This document shows, one piece after another, positions 1-11,100 of a stretch of 64,000 nt of DNA; the first letter of the stretch is position 1; the number at the start of each line of letters is the position of its first letter. The notes under the pieces were generated by a model. The model did not search any database. It saw nothing but the letters and a program-made list of their open reading frames with translations, and was not told the DNA's origin. Where the stretch lies: contig NC_134026.1 in assembly GCF_964204645.1 (NCBI RefSeq), positions 4,526,001 to 4,590,000 on the forward strand. Reading direction: 5' to 3'. Source of the stretch: Tubulanus polymorphus (taxonomy: Eukaryota; Nemertea; Palaeonemertea; Tubulaniformes; Tubulanidae). Both the position numbers and the translations under genes were made by a program.

Positions 1-372
1 AAAATTGAAGATGAATTTTTCGTGTTATGCGTTTTACAAATATTATATTGTTCGTTACGTTGTTTTGTTATTGTATTGTAATACGAGGGGAACTGGTTTG
101 TTATGAAAAAATGCCTTCACCTCTGATTAACAAATACATCTTGATCGCTGACCTTCAATTTTGTTTATCCAAACAGAATTGTATTAATTTGCAACTTGGA
201 ATTAAAGACTGGTTTTCTTCGAAATCTCTCGTTTAGCCTTCGACTCTGATTAGCAAATACATCATCTTCTTGACCGCTAACCCTTAATTACATTCGTAGT
301 AACAGAATTGTATTTCCTGTTTTACCATATTTGGTTTTACAATTCAACGTGTAGTTAATCTACTGTTTACAG

Positions 373-1276
373 GTACATTGAAGTATATTTCAATAAGGAA
401 AGAGTCGTTTAACACCCTGGAAATCATATGCAAGAAGATAAGAGGTACGTAATTATCAGACACAATTATCTTCTTGACAACAAGTGATCGTCAATCAAAT
501 ATATGCAATGAATTCAGAAACAACTTGGAAATATGAAAATGTTAAAAACCAGGATAAGGAATGAATGATCAATTACTGATTATGATTTTCTTTGCGGGAA
601 TCAACATTTTGAGGGAATTAAGATTGTACAGTGGAATCTCATTAAACAATCAACTTTGCTTAGGTCGGGATCAATTTTGATGGTACCGAATTTTTCCTTC
701 TCTTTTTCAAATTTACATTTCGAAGACAGATTTTGAAAGTCGGAAACTCGCCTATATCTCGTAGTACTTCTCTTGATCCCAAAATAGAAAATCGTTAATA
801 GTTAAATCGACTTAAGCCGTAGGACTTTTCTTGGTCCCAAAATATCGGACTTACACAAGGTTTACTGTAATTTCCAATCTACCAATCTCTTGATTATAAC
901 CGATAGTTTACTGTATTCGGTATGAAGTTATTACAATATTGTCCTATTTTAGGGACGAAATTCTAGGTTTCTAATTACGAACAATCGTTGTGTATATGAG
1001 GTCGTTATAACGAGGTTCCACTGAAGTAATTAGTTGTAACGTTTCTTCTTTGGTTGCAGCGCAACTTCGTTTGTATGAATCTTTCTCACGACTTCACATT
1101 ATTCTGTAGATAATAACCTGTTCAAGAACGTGCCACGCTCTGTACTAGACGAACTCCGAGAAGCGGTCGGCGCCCGATTACAGGACAATATGCCCGAATT
1201 GCAAGAACGCGCGAAGCTTTTCATGAAAACAATAAATTCGTTGACTACTGATACAACTATGGACATAACCCAGTGA
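373..1276 (+). CDS. 3' end of an unidentified gene (last two exons, partial)
   Basis: Two exons are inferred at 373-444 and 1110-1276. Each has a good acceptor (tttacag, ttctgtag), and the first has a GTACGT donor. The phase joins exactly: one base from the first exon plus two from the second give Asp. The joined product is about 78 residues and ends at TGA 1274-1276. It is rich in Leu, Lys and Arg and looks alpha-helical, with segments such as LEIICKKIRDNNLFKNVPRS and VLDELREAVGARL. I see no membrane segment or catalytic motif and do not recognise the family; helical or leucine-rich repeats are possible. The 5' part lies left of the window, since no convincing upstream exon is visible in 1-360. 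The intron carries a transposon-like element. Gene reality rests on frame continuity and codon quality only. Confidence 0.55.
629..1023. repeat. pogo/Tigger-like MITE in the intron of the first gene
   Basis: The left end reads cagtggaatctcattaaac and the right end, reversed, cagtggaacctcgttataac, so about 395 bp is bounded by related inverted termini. The CAGTGGAACCTCGTTATAACGA type of terminus is familiar from pogo/Tigger-group elements (family knowledge). A second copy of this end occurs at 21445 and a short element with similar ends at 42767-42912. No transposase is seen, so it is non-autonomous. Confidence 0.6.
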
Positions 1277-2356
1277 CAAGTATCTATTGGGTGACAAACG
1301 GAATGTAAGGGTGAACTGATGACTTGACAGCGGATGAGAACCTTAAATTTGTAAATTTTGATTGTAAATCTTCAGCGTATCTAGACTGTTTCCTTTGTTC
1401 AAATGGAAACGTTATTTGGGTCCACTCGCTCGTTTAGATATCGAAATCTCATATTATTTGAAAGCCATAATTACTAAAACCTTTTAAGAGTTTTTCATGT
1501 TCTTACTTTTATTATCATTATCCTTGTTAATCATTCGGAAAAAGTCACTAAGCGTGAATTAAAAATCATAAATGCCTGAAAATGGTATATATAGGTTGCA
1601 AATAGCGCGCAAATCGCGAGAAAAGAATAGCTTAGTATCGAACTTATGTACTCGCATCACGATTACGGAAACCCATGACCTAGCCGTATATTAATTGCTC
1701 ACTCATTTAATTACCCTTTCATTATGTCTATTAATTATGATCGTAATTTTTCATCGTATGGCATATCAGACTATTATGAGCTTTTATGAATTTAGGAGTG
1801 TTCTCAAAATGCGCAAAAGCGAAATTTTCTCGATATATTCTTTCAATTGGTCCGTGAATCATCGCAGCCCACACATCTACTTTCTTATTTTATTTATGGG
1901 TGCGTAAAACGTGTAGTAATTTTGTTTTAACACAGACAGCTGTTTTTGTTAGTTCTCCGTCGTACGATCGATTTTCGAATTACGCACATGTTCTGAATCT
2001 GTGTTTATCTGAGTGAGATATTATTGTTTTCATCTGCGGAAATTAATTGTGTAAATAAAAGAATTCTATATCACTCTGAAATGACTCGAGTTGTTGTAAT
2101 TGGAGGAGACGAACGGTTTTTTTTTAAGAGTCGTTTAGTAACCGGAGATGCTTCGAATCTTCAACGAGGAATCTGTGGTATCAGGGAAGTCCGCTAGAAT
2201 GGAAGTCGTCCGTAGTTGTTATCTTTAGGCCCATTTCGATTGCGTTCTTCCAGAACAGGAAATATCTACTTTCTCTTCCGATTCCGGCGTTTGAAAGTTT
2301 TTCGTCCGTGTGTGGGTGTCTGTCTTCTGGAAGAGCACACTTGAAAAGGGCCTTGT

Positions 2357-2410
2357 TGAAATAACCAGGGAGGTGGGAGTGAAAAATCACTCCCACCTCC
2401 CTGAAATAAC
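2357..2410. repeat. 36-nt palindrome flanked by 9-bp direct repeats
   Basis: TGAAATAAC occurs at 2357-2365 and again at 2402-2410. Between them lie 36 nt whose arms (2366-2382 and 2387-2403, counting the shared edge) pair perfectly around a four-A loop. The arrangement looks like a short fold-back insertion with a target-site-like duplication, or a templated repair product. Confidence 0.85.
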
Positions 2411-2449
2411 GAAATATTCAACACACTTTAATTGTCGTTTACAGGTACA

Positions 2450-2704
2450 CTGTCAGGGGCGGATCCAGTAGGGGGTGCGCTCCCCCCTAAAAATGTCAGT
2501 GTTGTCCTGAATTGAACAGGAAAATGAAAAGTATTAAACTTTTATCTAAAACGGTTTAAATTCATAAGCGGGTTTTCTGTATTTCTAAAAATGAGTTAAT
2601 GTTTTCCGGTGAGCTTTCTTTCGGGTGTCCTTTTTTAATCATATGATACGCCCTATTTTGTGGGTACACCTGTCCCCGACGTAGACCCTTGATCCGCCCG
2701 ACAG
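2450..2704. repeat. MITE with CAGGGGCGGATCC-type termini
   Basis: The left end is ctgtcaggggcggatccag and the right end, reversed, ctgtcgggcggatcaaggg, giving an imperfect inverted pair enclosing about 255 bp with no coding capacity. The same termini bound the element at 51979-52453, so this is a dispersed family within the window. Confidence 0.65.
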
Positions 2705-2976
2705 ACGCCCTGCCCTGTTCGATAGGAAGATATAGGAAGGAACGTCGGTCAGACCGGTTGAGTTATAGCAACTGCTGAATATCCTGAACGGTGTGCGAGC
2801 GAGCACGTTACGCGGCTCCTGGAATATTTTACCCAACCGCAACGATCTAACTCTACAAACAGAGAACCACCTAAAATAAATATGTAACTATGTACCCGGA
2901 AAAAACAGCAAATTTCCTGTTTAAGCCTTATCACAGTATGTACAGAGCTATTTTCGGGTTATCAAAACGGGATTCA

Positions 2977-3122
<146 letters not shown>

Positions 3123-4550
3123 ATCTTTTCTAAGCATTTGCATAGATGTAAGTTGTTAATTCTGAGTTAGAATTGTAATTCTTTTTTCAAATATATGATA
3201 CTTCGAATTTACGAAACCAGGAACTCTGGGGAACCAGAGAATGTGGATACCCTTGATTGCATTTTTAAACCATCGGTCATCCGTTCTAGCAAAATGGTAA
3301 CCACTGACTGGCGATTACGGCGAAGTCAAAAGTTGTATACTTTCACTTGGTTCATAATTGCATCCCTGTTTATTCAACGCCATTAATTACTATTTCACAC
3401 CTCTGCATTGTGGGGGGTTGTTGAATTTCAGCGAAAATTTATTTGTAGGAGTGTGGTGGCCGGCCTTGCGGATATACGAAATGCCTTAATTATCATCAGC
3501 CGATCCTCTTGATATATTTGATACTGAATAGAAGCTATGATCCATAATTTGTTCTAAATTCACTATGTTCATTTTATCAGCCAAAAGGCCCAGATTTCAG
3601 TCTGGATATCAAATACTCGGTATATATATACTCATTCTTAGTGTTGGGTTGTGTCAACATACAAGGTGCTTATGCCTTTCGGTGTTATTTTTTTATTAAG
3701 TACCAATTATTTCGCCCCTTATTATTAGTATAATGCAAACGGTCTGCGGCGCACATTGTGTAAACAGAACTATCAGAATGATTTGATCTGATGTATTAAA
3801 CAGCGATGTATTTATGGACGGGTAAGTTTTGATTCGCTGCCGGTCGCTTATTGTTGTTATCGGAGTGCATCCGATTTTACAGCTGCGAATCAGACCCGGA
3901 TCCCTCAGGCACACACAGACGAAACATTTCGGATTGTTGATATCGTTTTGTCATTCTGCACCTCAACTTACTTCTAGCGAGAGTTCCGCTAAAATCAGAT
4001 CCGATCAGTACGAAGAAAAACAACGCGAATACTGCTGTGATTTGGCTTTATCCGGATGCTCGCGCCTGCAAACTTGGATATATTTCTATGTCAATTGTTC
4101 TTAGAATATATATCGCGTTTCTGTACAGAAAATGCGACATTTTCATATACACACGTACATCGCATAGAGAGCTCTTCGTGTTGACATTTTAAAGAAAACT
4201 GCAATAATCCCAGAGTAATGCTCGACGGTGACATTTCTTCTTATTAAGAAATTAACATTCTTTCGAAGATAGAAAAAAATTCACGACATTTTCGCGCCTC
4301 AAGGCGGTGGTTATAGCTATACACATATATACATCTATTATTATGGAGCTGGAACATTTTTGTTGGAACGGAATATTTTGATTAAGATTTGGCGCAGTCA
4401 GACCCAATCAGCCAGCGACACAATTATAAAACATTGTTCCGGTAATTGGCCCAGGATTATTTGTGTTTCGAGCTATTTGGTCGTGTGATTTATCGAACAA
4501 GTATGTTGATTGAAAGTTTTTAAGGTTGGTTCGTGACTGGAAGTTTAGTC

Positions 4551-4558
4551 TATAAAGG
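4551..4558 (+). promoter_or_regulatory. possible TATA box upstream of the GPCR
   Basis: TATAAAGG lies about 475 bp before the GPCR start codon. A splice-acceptor-like tttatttatag ends at 4893, so a 5' untranslated exon and a short intron may separate promoter and coding exon. Position and motif only; transcription start unknown. Confidence 0.25.
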
Positions 4559-5025
4559 GTATACACGCCGTGGTTTGCCTCTCATTTACGAAACCGAGCC
4601 GCGTTGCTACATTAAACATTTTTGGCCAACTTCCATTTTATATCTTCAATAGTAGTTGAATAGTCTATGCGAGTGAATATGATCAATAATTAGGACATTA
4701 AGGGATGTGCAATGGGATTTTTAGGAAGATCGCAGACGAAGCAGAACAAAGTTCAAGGAAAACCGGTTTTCAACAATATAATGCTGGAGAGAATGGGTTG
4801 ATATTCAAACGGGCGGAGACCAGCCGTTTTGCGCGACATATATTTACGTGATGGATTTAACACTTTAGTGATGTCGTTTCTGTTTATTTATAGCAAATGC
4901 AACAACAATAAGATCGAGGATCACAAGAATTCACAAATTTGATCATTCTTATTATCGCGGAGCCCGGATACTGTATCTTTTGTTTTCTTTTTTCGGATAA
5001 AAGCCTCGAAGAACAAAAGACTATA

Positions 5026-6027
5026 ATGGCGGCGGAGGATACACGAGCTGTTTTTCAAGTTGTTGACACAATAGTTATCGTGTTGTTCATATCGGTGGGA
5101 ATTATCGGTAACTTGTTGATAATATTGGCGTATATATTGACGAAAAAACTACGAACGACGACGAACGCGTTTATTTTCAACGTAGCGCTATCGGATCTGT
5201 TCGTAACCGGATTCGGGATGGCGACGGTTCTGGCTAATATCTTACGAGGTGGGAACGCTTTGCCGCGGGAGTTGTGCCTGTTCACCGGCTGGTTGATCGT
5301 AACTTCGTGCGGTGTTTCGCTGCTTAGTTTGTGCCTTATAGCGTTCAATCGCTACATACGTATCTGCCATAGCGCCAAATATAACAAGATATTCAGAAGA
5401 AATCACACAGTCTTTATGATTCTTGCCGTTTGGTTTACGGCCATCGGAGTCGTTATGTTGGGTATCTTCTCCGGCGCTTGCGTTTACCGCTACGACCCAA
5501 TACAGTGGGTATGTACGTTCAATAACCGCACCCCAAAACCGTGTTCGATCATGCTGACCGCTATCGGAATCGCCGTGCCTTCACTCCTTTCGTTTTTATT
5601 TTACATCCGAATCTACGGCAAACTTCGCCAGTCGAACAATCGTCTGAGCGTCCACGTAAACAATTCTGGCGTGTTGCCTTCGTCTGCAAGGAAAGCGCCA
5701 GCTTCAAACCGAAAAGAAAGACGGGCAGTGTTTATGCTGTTTATCGCATTTTTCCTGTTCGTGTTGGTATGGTACCCGTACGGTATCGTGATGATCGTCG
5801 ATTCGTATGTCGGCTGCCCGAACCTTTTGATAAAAATAGTCACATGGTTGGCGTTCAGTAATTCGTGTATAAACTGGATCGTTTACGGCGCGATGAACAA
5901 AAACTTTCAGCAAGGATACAAAAATGCGCTGCTCTTCTGGAGCAAACGTTGGCAGACAAACGTAGATGACCGAATGAGCATAACAACGGCACCGCTGCCG
6001 ACCACGAGTAGCACCAGTTACTCGTAA
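5026..6027 (+). CDS. intronless class A GPCR, melatonin-receptor-like
   Basis: A 333-residue seven-transmembrane receptor in one exon. The ATG at 5026 is chosen because the longer open frame begins upstream with a non-ATG codon, and this ATG has A at -3 and G at +4. Seven hydrophobic helices are evident. TM1 holds GN, TM2 has NVALSD, and TM3 ends NRYIRICHS, where NRY replaces DRY as in melatonin receptors. TM6 has VWYPYG, and TM7 has NSCINWIVYG, so the NPxxY proline is Trp (melatonin receptors have Ala). Cysteines at the start of TM3 and in loop 2 could form the usual disulfide. The tail is short and Ser/Thr-rich. NRYxxICHS and NSCxNxxIYG favour a melatonin-receptor-like orphan coupled to a G protein at the plasma membrane. 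The ligand cannot be inferred, since invertebrates have many such paralogues. Confidence 0.88.
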   Translation: MAAEDTRAVFQVVDTIVIVLFISVGIIGNLLIILAYILTKKLRTTTNAFIFNVALSDLFVTGFGMATVLANILRGGNALPRELCLFTGWLIVTSCGVSLLSLCLIAFNRYIRICHSAKYNKIFRRNHTVFMILAVWFTAIGVVMLGIFSGACVYRYDPIQWVCTFNNRTPKPCSIMLTAIGIAVPSLLSFLFYIRIYGKLRQSNNRLSVHVNNSGVLPSSARKAPASNRKERRAVFMLFIAFFLFVLVWYPYGIVMIVDSYVGCPNLLIKIVTWLAFSNSCINWIVYGAMNKNFQQGYKNALLFWSKRWQTNVDDRMSITTAPLPTTSSTSYS

Positions 6028-6117
6028 CTCTACAGGACTGTAAAAAAACAATCGCTTGAAAATAATCGTTTAAATTGTAATTTAAGAAGAGTAGATGGAA
6101 ATGATATTCAAGAGGGA

Positions 6118-6123
6118 AATAAA
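6118..6123 (+). terminator. putative poly(A) signal of the GPCR
   Basis: AATAAA 91 bp after the stop codon, followed by a T/G-rich stretch. Confidence 0.55.
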
Positions 6124-6267
6124 TGTCATAATTGTTGTTTGTAAAAATTGATATTATCTTTAGCCAGGTATGCAGAGGTTGTGCAAGAAATGAAAGTCAC
6201 CTGATTATTGACACGTACAGAGGCTAGACAAAGGATGAGTAGACCAATTAAACTCTGTAATGACTCT

Positions 6268-6565
6268 CGTGACAGACTAAGTGAAATTCATAGGTGAATT
6301 TACTCGGCGAATCGATATACGCGATGCAGATTCTCGGCGCGAAGACTTGATTCGCTGAATTAATTCGTCGGTCAAATGATCACATGATGATTCAGTATGT
6401 ATTTTTCGCCGAATTTATTAGGTGGAGTTGATACACATGGGCTAGATTAGCAATTCGGCGATGTTTGATTCGCGCGGGTCGATTTGCCGAGACTACAAAC
6501 AAAATTTACATCGCGTCCTGTGGTAATTCGGCGATTCGCTGATAAAATTCGCCTAGTCTGTCACG
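6268..6565. repeat. MITE with CGTGACAGACTA termini
   Basis: The left end is cgtgacagactaagtgaa and the right end, reversed, cgtgacagactaggcgaa, about 298 bp apart. The interior is full of short TTCGGCGAATTC-like sub-repeats that can pair with each other. No transposase frame. Confidence 0.7.
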
Positions 6566-6574
6566 GGTTTTATC

Positions 6575-6641
6575 TGACGCTTGCGAGGATTCGATCTCGG
6601 AACAGGCGGCGGTCCTAGTCATCGACCTCGCTTACCGGGAC
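6575..6641 (-). other. tRNA-like (SINE head?) remnant
   Basis: On the minus strand a box-B-like GATCGAATC sits in a short stem (CGAGATCGAATCCTCG), preceded by a box-A-like TAAGCGAGGTCG. A complete cloverleaf is not apparent, so a decayed tRNA-derived SINE is likelier than a functional tRNA. Confidence 0.3.
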
Positions 6642-7429
6642 GATTATTGCTGTGCTTGACCAAAATCCACATGTGACTCTGGCGTCATCCAGTCGTGACC
6701 AAGAATATTCGGTGACATCATTTATTTTCAAGGAAAACTCTTTCGCTATAGTTCGCGAATTCAATGAATGTTAATGCCCTTTGATGCTAAAGTTCAGCCG
6801 GCGGCCATATCTATCCAAGCAAAATCAATTGATTATATTTACGTATCCCGGCTTATTCCCCGATTGGCGTCAGTCTAGAAAAGTTACTATATACAACGGT
6901 CAAACCTGGTAAAAACAGCGCAGACGATTTTCAGTTTGTATTAGTACACAAAAATACAGCCGTCGACATTATAGTCTAAACTGAATGAAATATGTTTAGC
7001 AGCAGCACTTTCGTTTGTATACGATGCTCTTTGTCAAGTTTGAGTATTGTTTGAATTTGAAATGAAACAAACCGTCTTTTTTGTTTTAAAAGAAGAACCA
7101 ACAGTGAATGTATCGGATACAGACAGTTACACCGCTTACCTCGGATCTCGCCGTACCAATAGCTTTTCTCCGAGGTGTAAAAGCTAACTTTCGTGTTAAC
7201 TATTCTAGGCAGTAAAAAGAAGCCGGAATGCGATGTTCACGATGTGTTTTGTTTTGAATGCCTAGAATATTAGAATATTTTGATTCACTGATTCGTGAGG
7301 GAAGGTATAATATAAAAAGTTTTGATATAATTTGAAGTACCGATTGGCCATTGCCTATTTACTGGAAGAAGCATATGCGCATGTTGTTTTACAGTGACCT
7401 ATGAGTGAACTACCTAGTATGGCTGAGCT

Positions 7430-7615
7430 AAACGATTATCCGACGTTGGTGAATCAAATGACGGATTCTTATTTGAAAATGAATTGATAAGGAAAAATCT
7501 GAAAATATTTTTCGGGGTTAGGGAGTCCTGGGTAAGCGACTCTAGAGAGAGTCTAGTTAATAGATACCTTATCAGATTTTTGTTACCGTTGCTGAAGAAG
7601 AAAACGCAGTATAGA
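7430..7615 (+). repeat. dispersed repeat copy 1 (partner at 10190-10352)
   Basis: Shares aaggaaaaatctgaaaatat, the AACGATTATCC start and a similar order of short blocks (CGACTC, TTACCGTTGC, AAGAAGAA) with 10190-10352. The element type is unknown; no terminal repeat was identified. Confidence 0.55.
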
Positions 7616-8174
7616 GACAAAAAATAGAATGTACAGATTGAAATGCTGATGCACAGAAATAAACATACGAAATATAGATTTCAAATTATTTATGTCGCTT
7701 TGTTCCGCACGAATGTTTATTCAATGTAACACCGTTCATGTGGAAAATAAAAAACCGGTTAAGTATTTCCACAATATGCCTATGTACAAGTGTAGAAAAG
7801 CGGTCGTTCGGTTTTTTAGTAGTTTGTGCATGTATTTCCTCCATACGGCAGCTTTTTGACAGATCTTTTGTATTAATTATTCACGGATATATTTTCTGTC
7901 GGAGCTACGCGAGGCTTTGTTGTTTATAGGCCGTTGAAAAGGTTGAGTACTGGCGCGGTGGTTGCTAATGGCGACATGTACACTATACAAACCTCAATGG
8001 CTGTCGGGGCCCTATGCAGAACCGTACTGAAATAAAACAAATATCTCGTTTCGAACCCGCATATATTTATACGCTATATCGAAATTAGCCAGCGTCTTGC
8101 AGATTACTGATCGATTTCAATAACAGTTGACGATGGAATCCGTTCTACTGGACACTAGATAAACGAAACACAAG

Positions 8175-11100
8175 ATGGACCAGCCGGGAAAACTACATCG
8201 AGATATAATCACTGGAAACATAGACGTTCGAGATATTCCAGATGTCCAATCGAAGGTCATCCGCGTCTATCTCTGTTCGTCTTCACAGGGTAATTGAAAC
8301 TTAATTGATTCTCTAGAAATGTTGAAAGGCTAGATTGGTGTTAGCATCGTTGATGTGCAAGATCTTCTCCGAAATAGTTTTCATACGATTTCTATTACAA
8401 AGTAAACTCATTAATATGAACTGAACCGTATACTTCTCAGTTAAGTGTGGAAAGTATCGTTACTTTTTGACGATCAATTCTTGCTTTTCTAGATTATTCA
8501 TTTCGTTACTCAGTTCCTCATCTACTGAGGGGCGTTGCGTTGACTTTTGTGAGCTAGTTTTTCCTTGACTCTTACGGGTCCCGTGGATCTCTTGTAGATA
8601 CAGTCGAGGAGAGGAATATTCTCGTCGAGACAGTTTATCCGAAATTACGAGAATACGCCAGGGAACAGTATGGCCTTGAGTTCCAGGTATATATCTATTT
8701 GCAAAATTTCATTTTGGAAAATTTCGATTGAATGAGAAAGAACTCTAAAACAAACACTTTCTGTCGAACCAATTGAACCCACGGGTCATTTCGTACTAAA
8801 AATCTCGCCTTTCTATAAGCGCTAATGAGCTTTTACATGGTTTCCGTCAATTACAGGTAGTAGATTTACACTGGGGTGTTCGTGACGAAATTTGGCATGA
8901 CGGTCGGTACTGCGAATTTGCTCTGGCACAAATTAGCATATGTTGCGAAACGTCAGTCGGTCCATATTTTGTGGTAGGTGATAGACTACTTAAGATCAAT
9001 TCGACTAACAGGAATGTTGTAGTGGTTGAGTTTTCTGAGTCAGCAGTCAGTCGGAATTCTCTATCTCTGACCCTCCTTTTCTGCTGATGACCACATTTAA
9101 ACATACCTCTCCTGCCTGTTCCATTCATAATCCAAAAATAACGCAAAGTATTATATTACCCCAAAATATCTCAAAACACATATCTTAGTGTCCTAAAATT
9201 TGTATATCTATAAATATTTAGAGACCCCAACTTCCACGAAAGTTAGTTTCCTCCATAAATCCTTTAATGATTACTAAATACTATGGTTAGATCTTATCAA
9301 TCATTACCAATTGGATGTGTGTAATTGCTAATACACATCATCAAATCGATGATTTATTTGTTTATACGACCAATTTTAGGCAATATTGGGCCAGAAATAC
9401 GGTAATTGGAGTTTACCTCGAATGATTCACAGCAGCACAATGGAAGAAATTTTGTCGGCACTGAAGCGCCGCCGAAATAAGGACACCCGCGATTTCCCCT
9501 TATTGACCGACTGGTACGTCATCGACGAAAATGACGTCGAAAAAACATACGTGCTCAAAAACATTGTAGACGTTTATCCTTACATAGCAATGAAGGTATG
9601 TGCGGAAATGGCATATGTTTTGATAGTAGGTGCAATATTTCATAGAACTATCTAACGTTCTTTGAAATAATATAAACTAATAAAATGAATTTGATTTATC
9701 AATAATTTTCTGATAGCATAGACCCGCACATCATTTCCCTTGATGAGATGATGTTGTTCATCGTAAAGGTGCATAAAAATCTTTAATGTGTAGATTTTAC
9801 AATTCAACGAGTTAACACCACCCTTAAATTCTATGAGATGGCTTTAGAAATATGTATTGTTTAGATACAATAATATCTACACATAATATATCGGGTATAT
9901 GTGTTGAACATCCGAATCCTTTTCTTTTAAGAGATGTGAAAAATGTGTCATTTTTTCAGGAGGAACCGGAGAAACAAGCCGAGGCACTGGCGAGCTGGCA
10001 GGAAACTGAAACCGCATTGAAACGTTTGATCAGAAAGGGAGTGGAATACGCGACAACTGAGGGACAAATGGACGACATGCAACGACACCAATTACTTATG
10101 TCCGGTAAGGTTAAAAGCCATCTTTCAAAATCTATCACTTAAGAAATACAGCACATTGTATTGAAAATAAAGCTAAACGATTATTCCACGTAAGCGACTC
10201 AAATAACGGATTTTTATTTCGAAAATTGATAGGAAAGGAAAAATCTGAAAATATTTTTTTCCGGGGCGAGCGATAATCCTCAGGGGTAATCGGCTCCGAA
10301 GTAAGTGTAGTCTATAGTTATACCGTTGCGGACAAGAATCATAAGAAGAACAGTATTGAAAATTAAACTTTATATGTAATAAATGAATATCTTGGTGAAA
10401 TATTTTCAGACTTCGACAGAGAGCTGGAATGTTGTATCATGCACGGAAACGCGCCCGAAGATTCCTGCCTCGTGTTTCATAGGACGATCGTCGACGTAAA
10501 GAACTACATGAACGACGAGCGTGCTGCGAAATTCATCGATCTGTCGTACAACGACTGCGAGGAGAAAATCGAAGTGGACACCGAATTTCAGGACATGCTC
10601 GCCGACACGATCGAAAAGAAAATACCGGCTTGGATCCCCGACGAGAACCGGCATCACTTCGACGTTCTGTGGAAATACGACGACGGTATCAATCCCGATT
10701 TGCACATGGAGTATTTACTCCAAAGCGCGCAGATCTTCAAAGATAAAATGACAGCGCTAATCGACCGGCATTGCAGTAATTTAAAATCTCGCCTGAAGAA
10801 CGCGTCCGACGATCAAGGGCTCTACCAACATGTTCTAGAGCATTGGCATATGACGAAATTGAACAGCAAAAATTTCTACATGAGAGAAGGTTTACTGGAA
10901 GTAGTAAAAGATTACATCTACGTGAACACGAATCAACCTCTGGTTTTATACGGGGATGTCGGTGTTGGAACGACCTCTCTTACTGCCAAGGTGCAAACAG
11001 AGGTGAATATTAGATTAAACCCTTAAAATACGGGGTAACATTTATTCACATAAACTCAATTTCTTGCTTTTGCGTCAGCACTGTTCATTCCTCTGTGGGA

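Larger units (their letters stand above)
6028..8174. other. intergenic region with MITE, tRNA-like remnant and a dispersed repeat
   Basis: No supported coding region. It contains the GPCR 3' end, an inverted-repeat element (6268-6565), a tRNA-like sequence on the minus strand (6575-6641) and one copy of a repeat that recurs in an intron of the next gene. 6650-7420 shows nothing recognisable. The promoter of the NACHT/WD40 gene presumably lies near 7930-8170, but no core motif stands out. Confidence 0.6.

Noticed and set aside
3829-4104. 91-residue open frame upstream of the GPCR
   Set aside because: No conserved motif, and its composition and neighbours look non-coding; the opposing frame is equally open.
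4939-5025. Longer N-terminus for the first GPCR
   Set aside because: The extended frame begins at a TTG codon, and the first in-frame ATG with good context is at 5026, just before TM1.
6575-6641. Functional tRNA gene on the minus strand
   Set aside because: Box-like motifs are present, but I could not complete acceptor and anticodon stems; kept only as a low-confidence SINE-like remnant.
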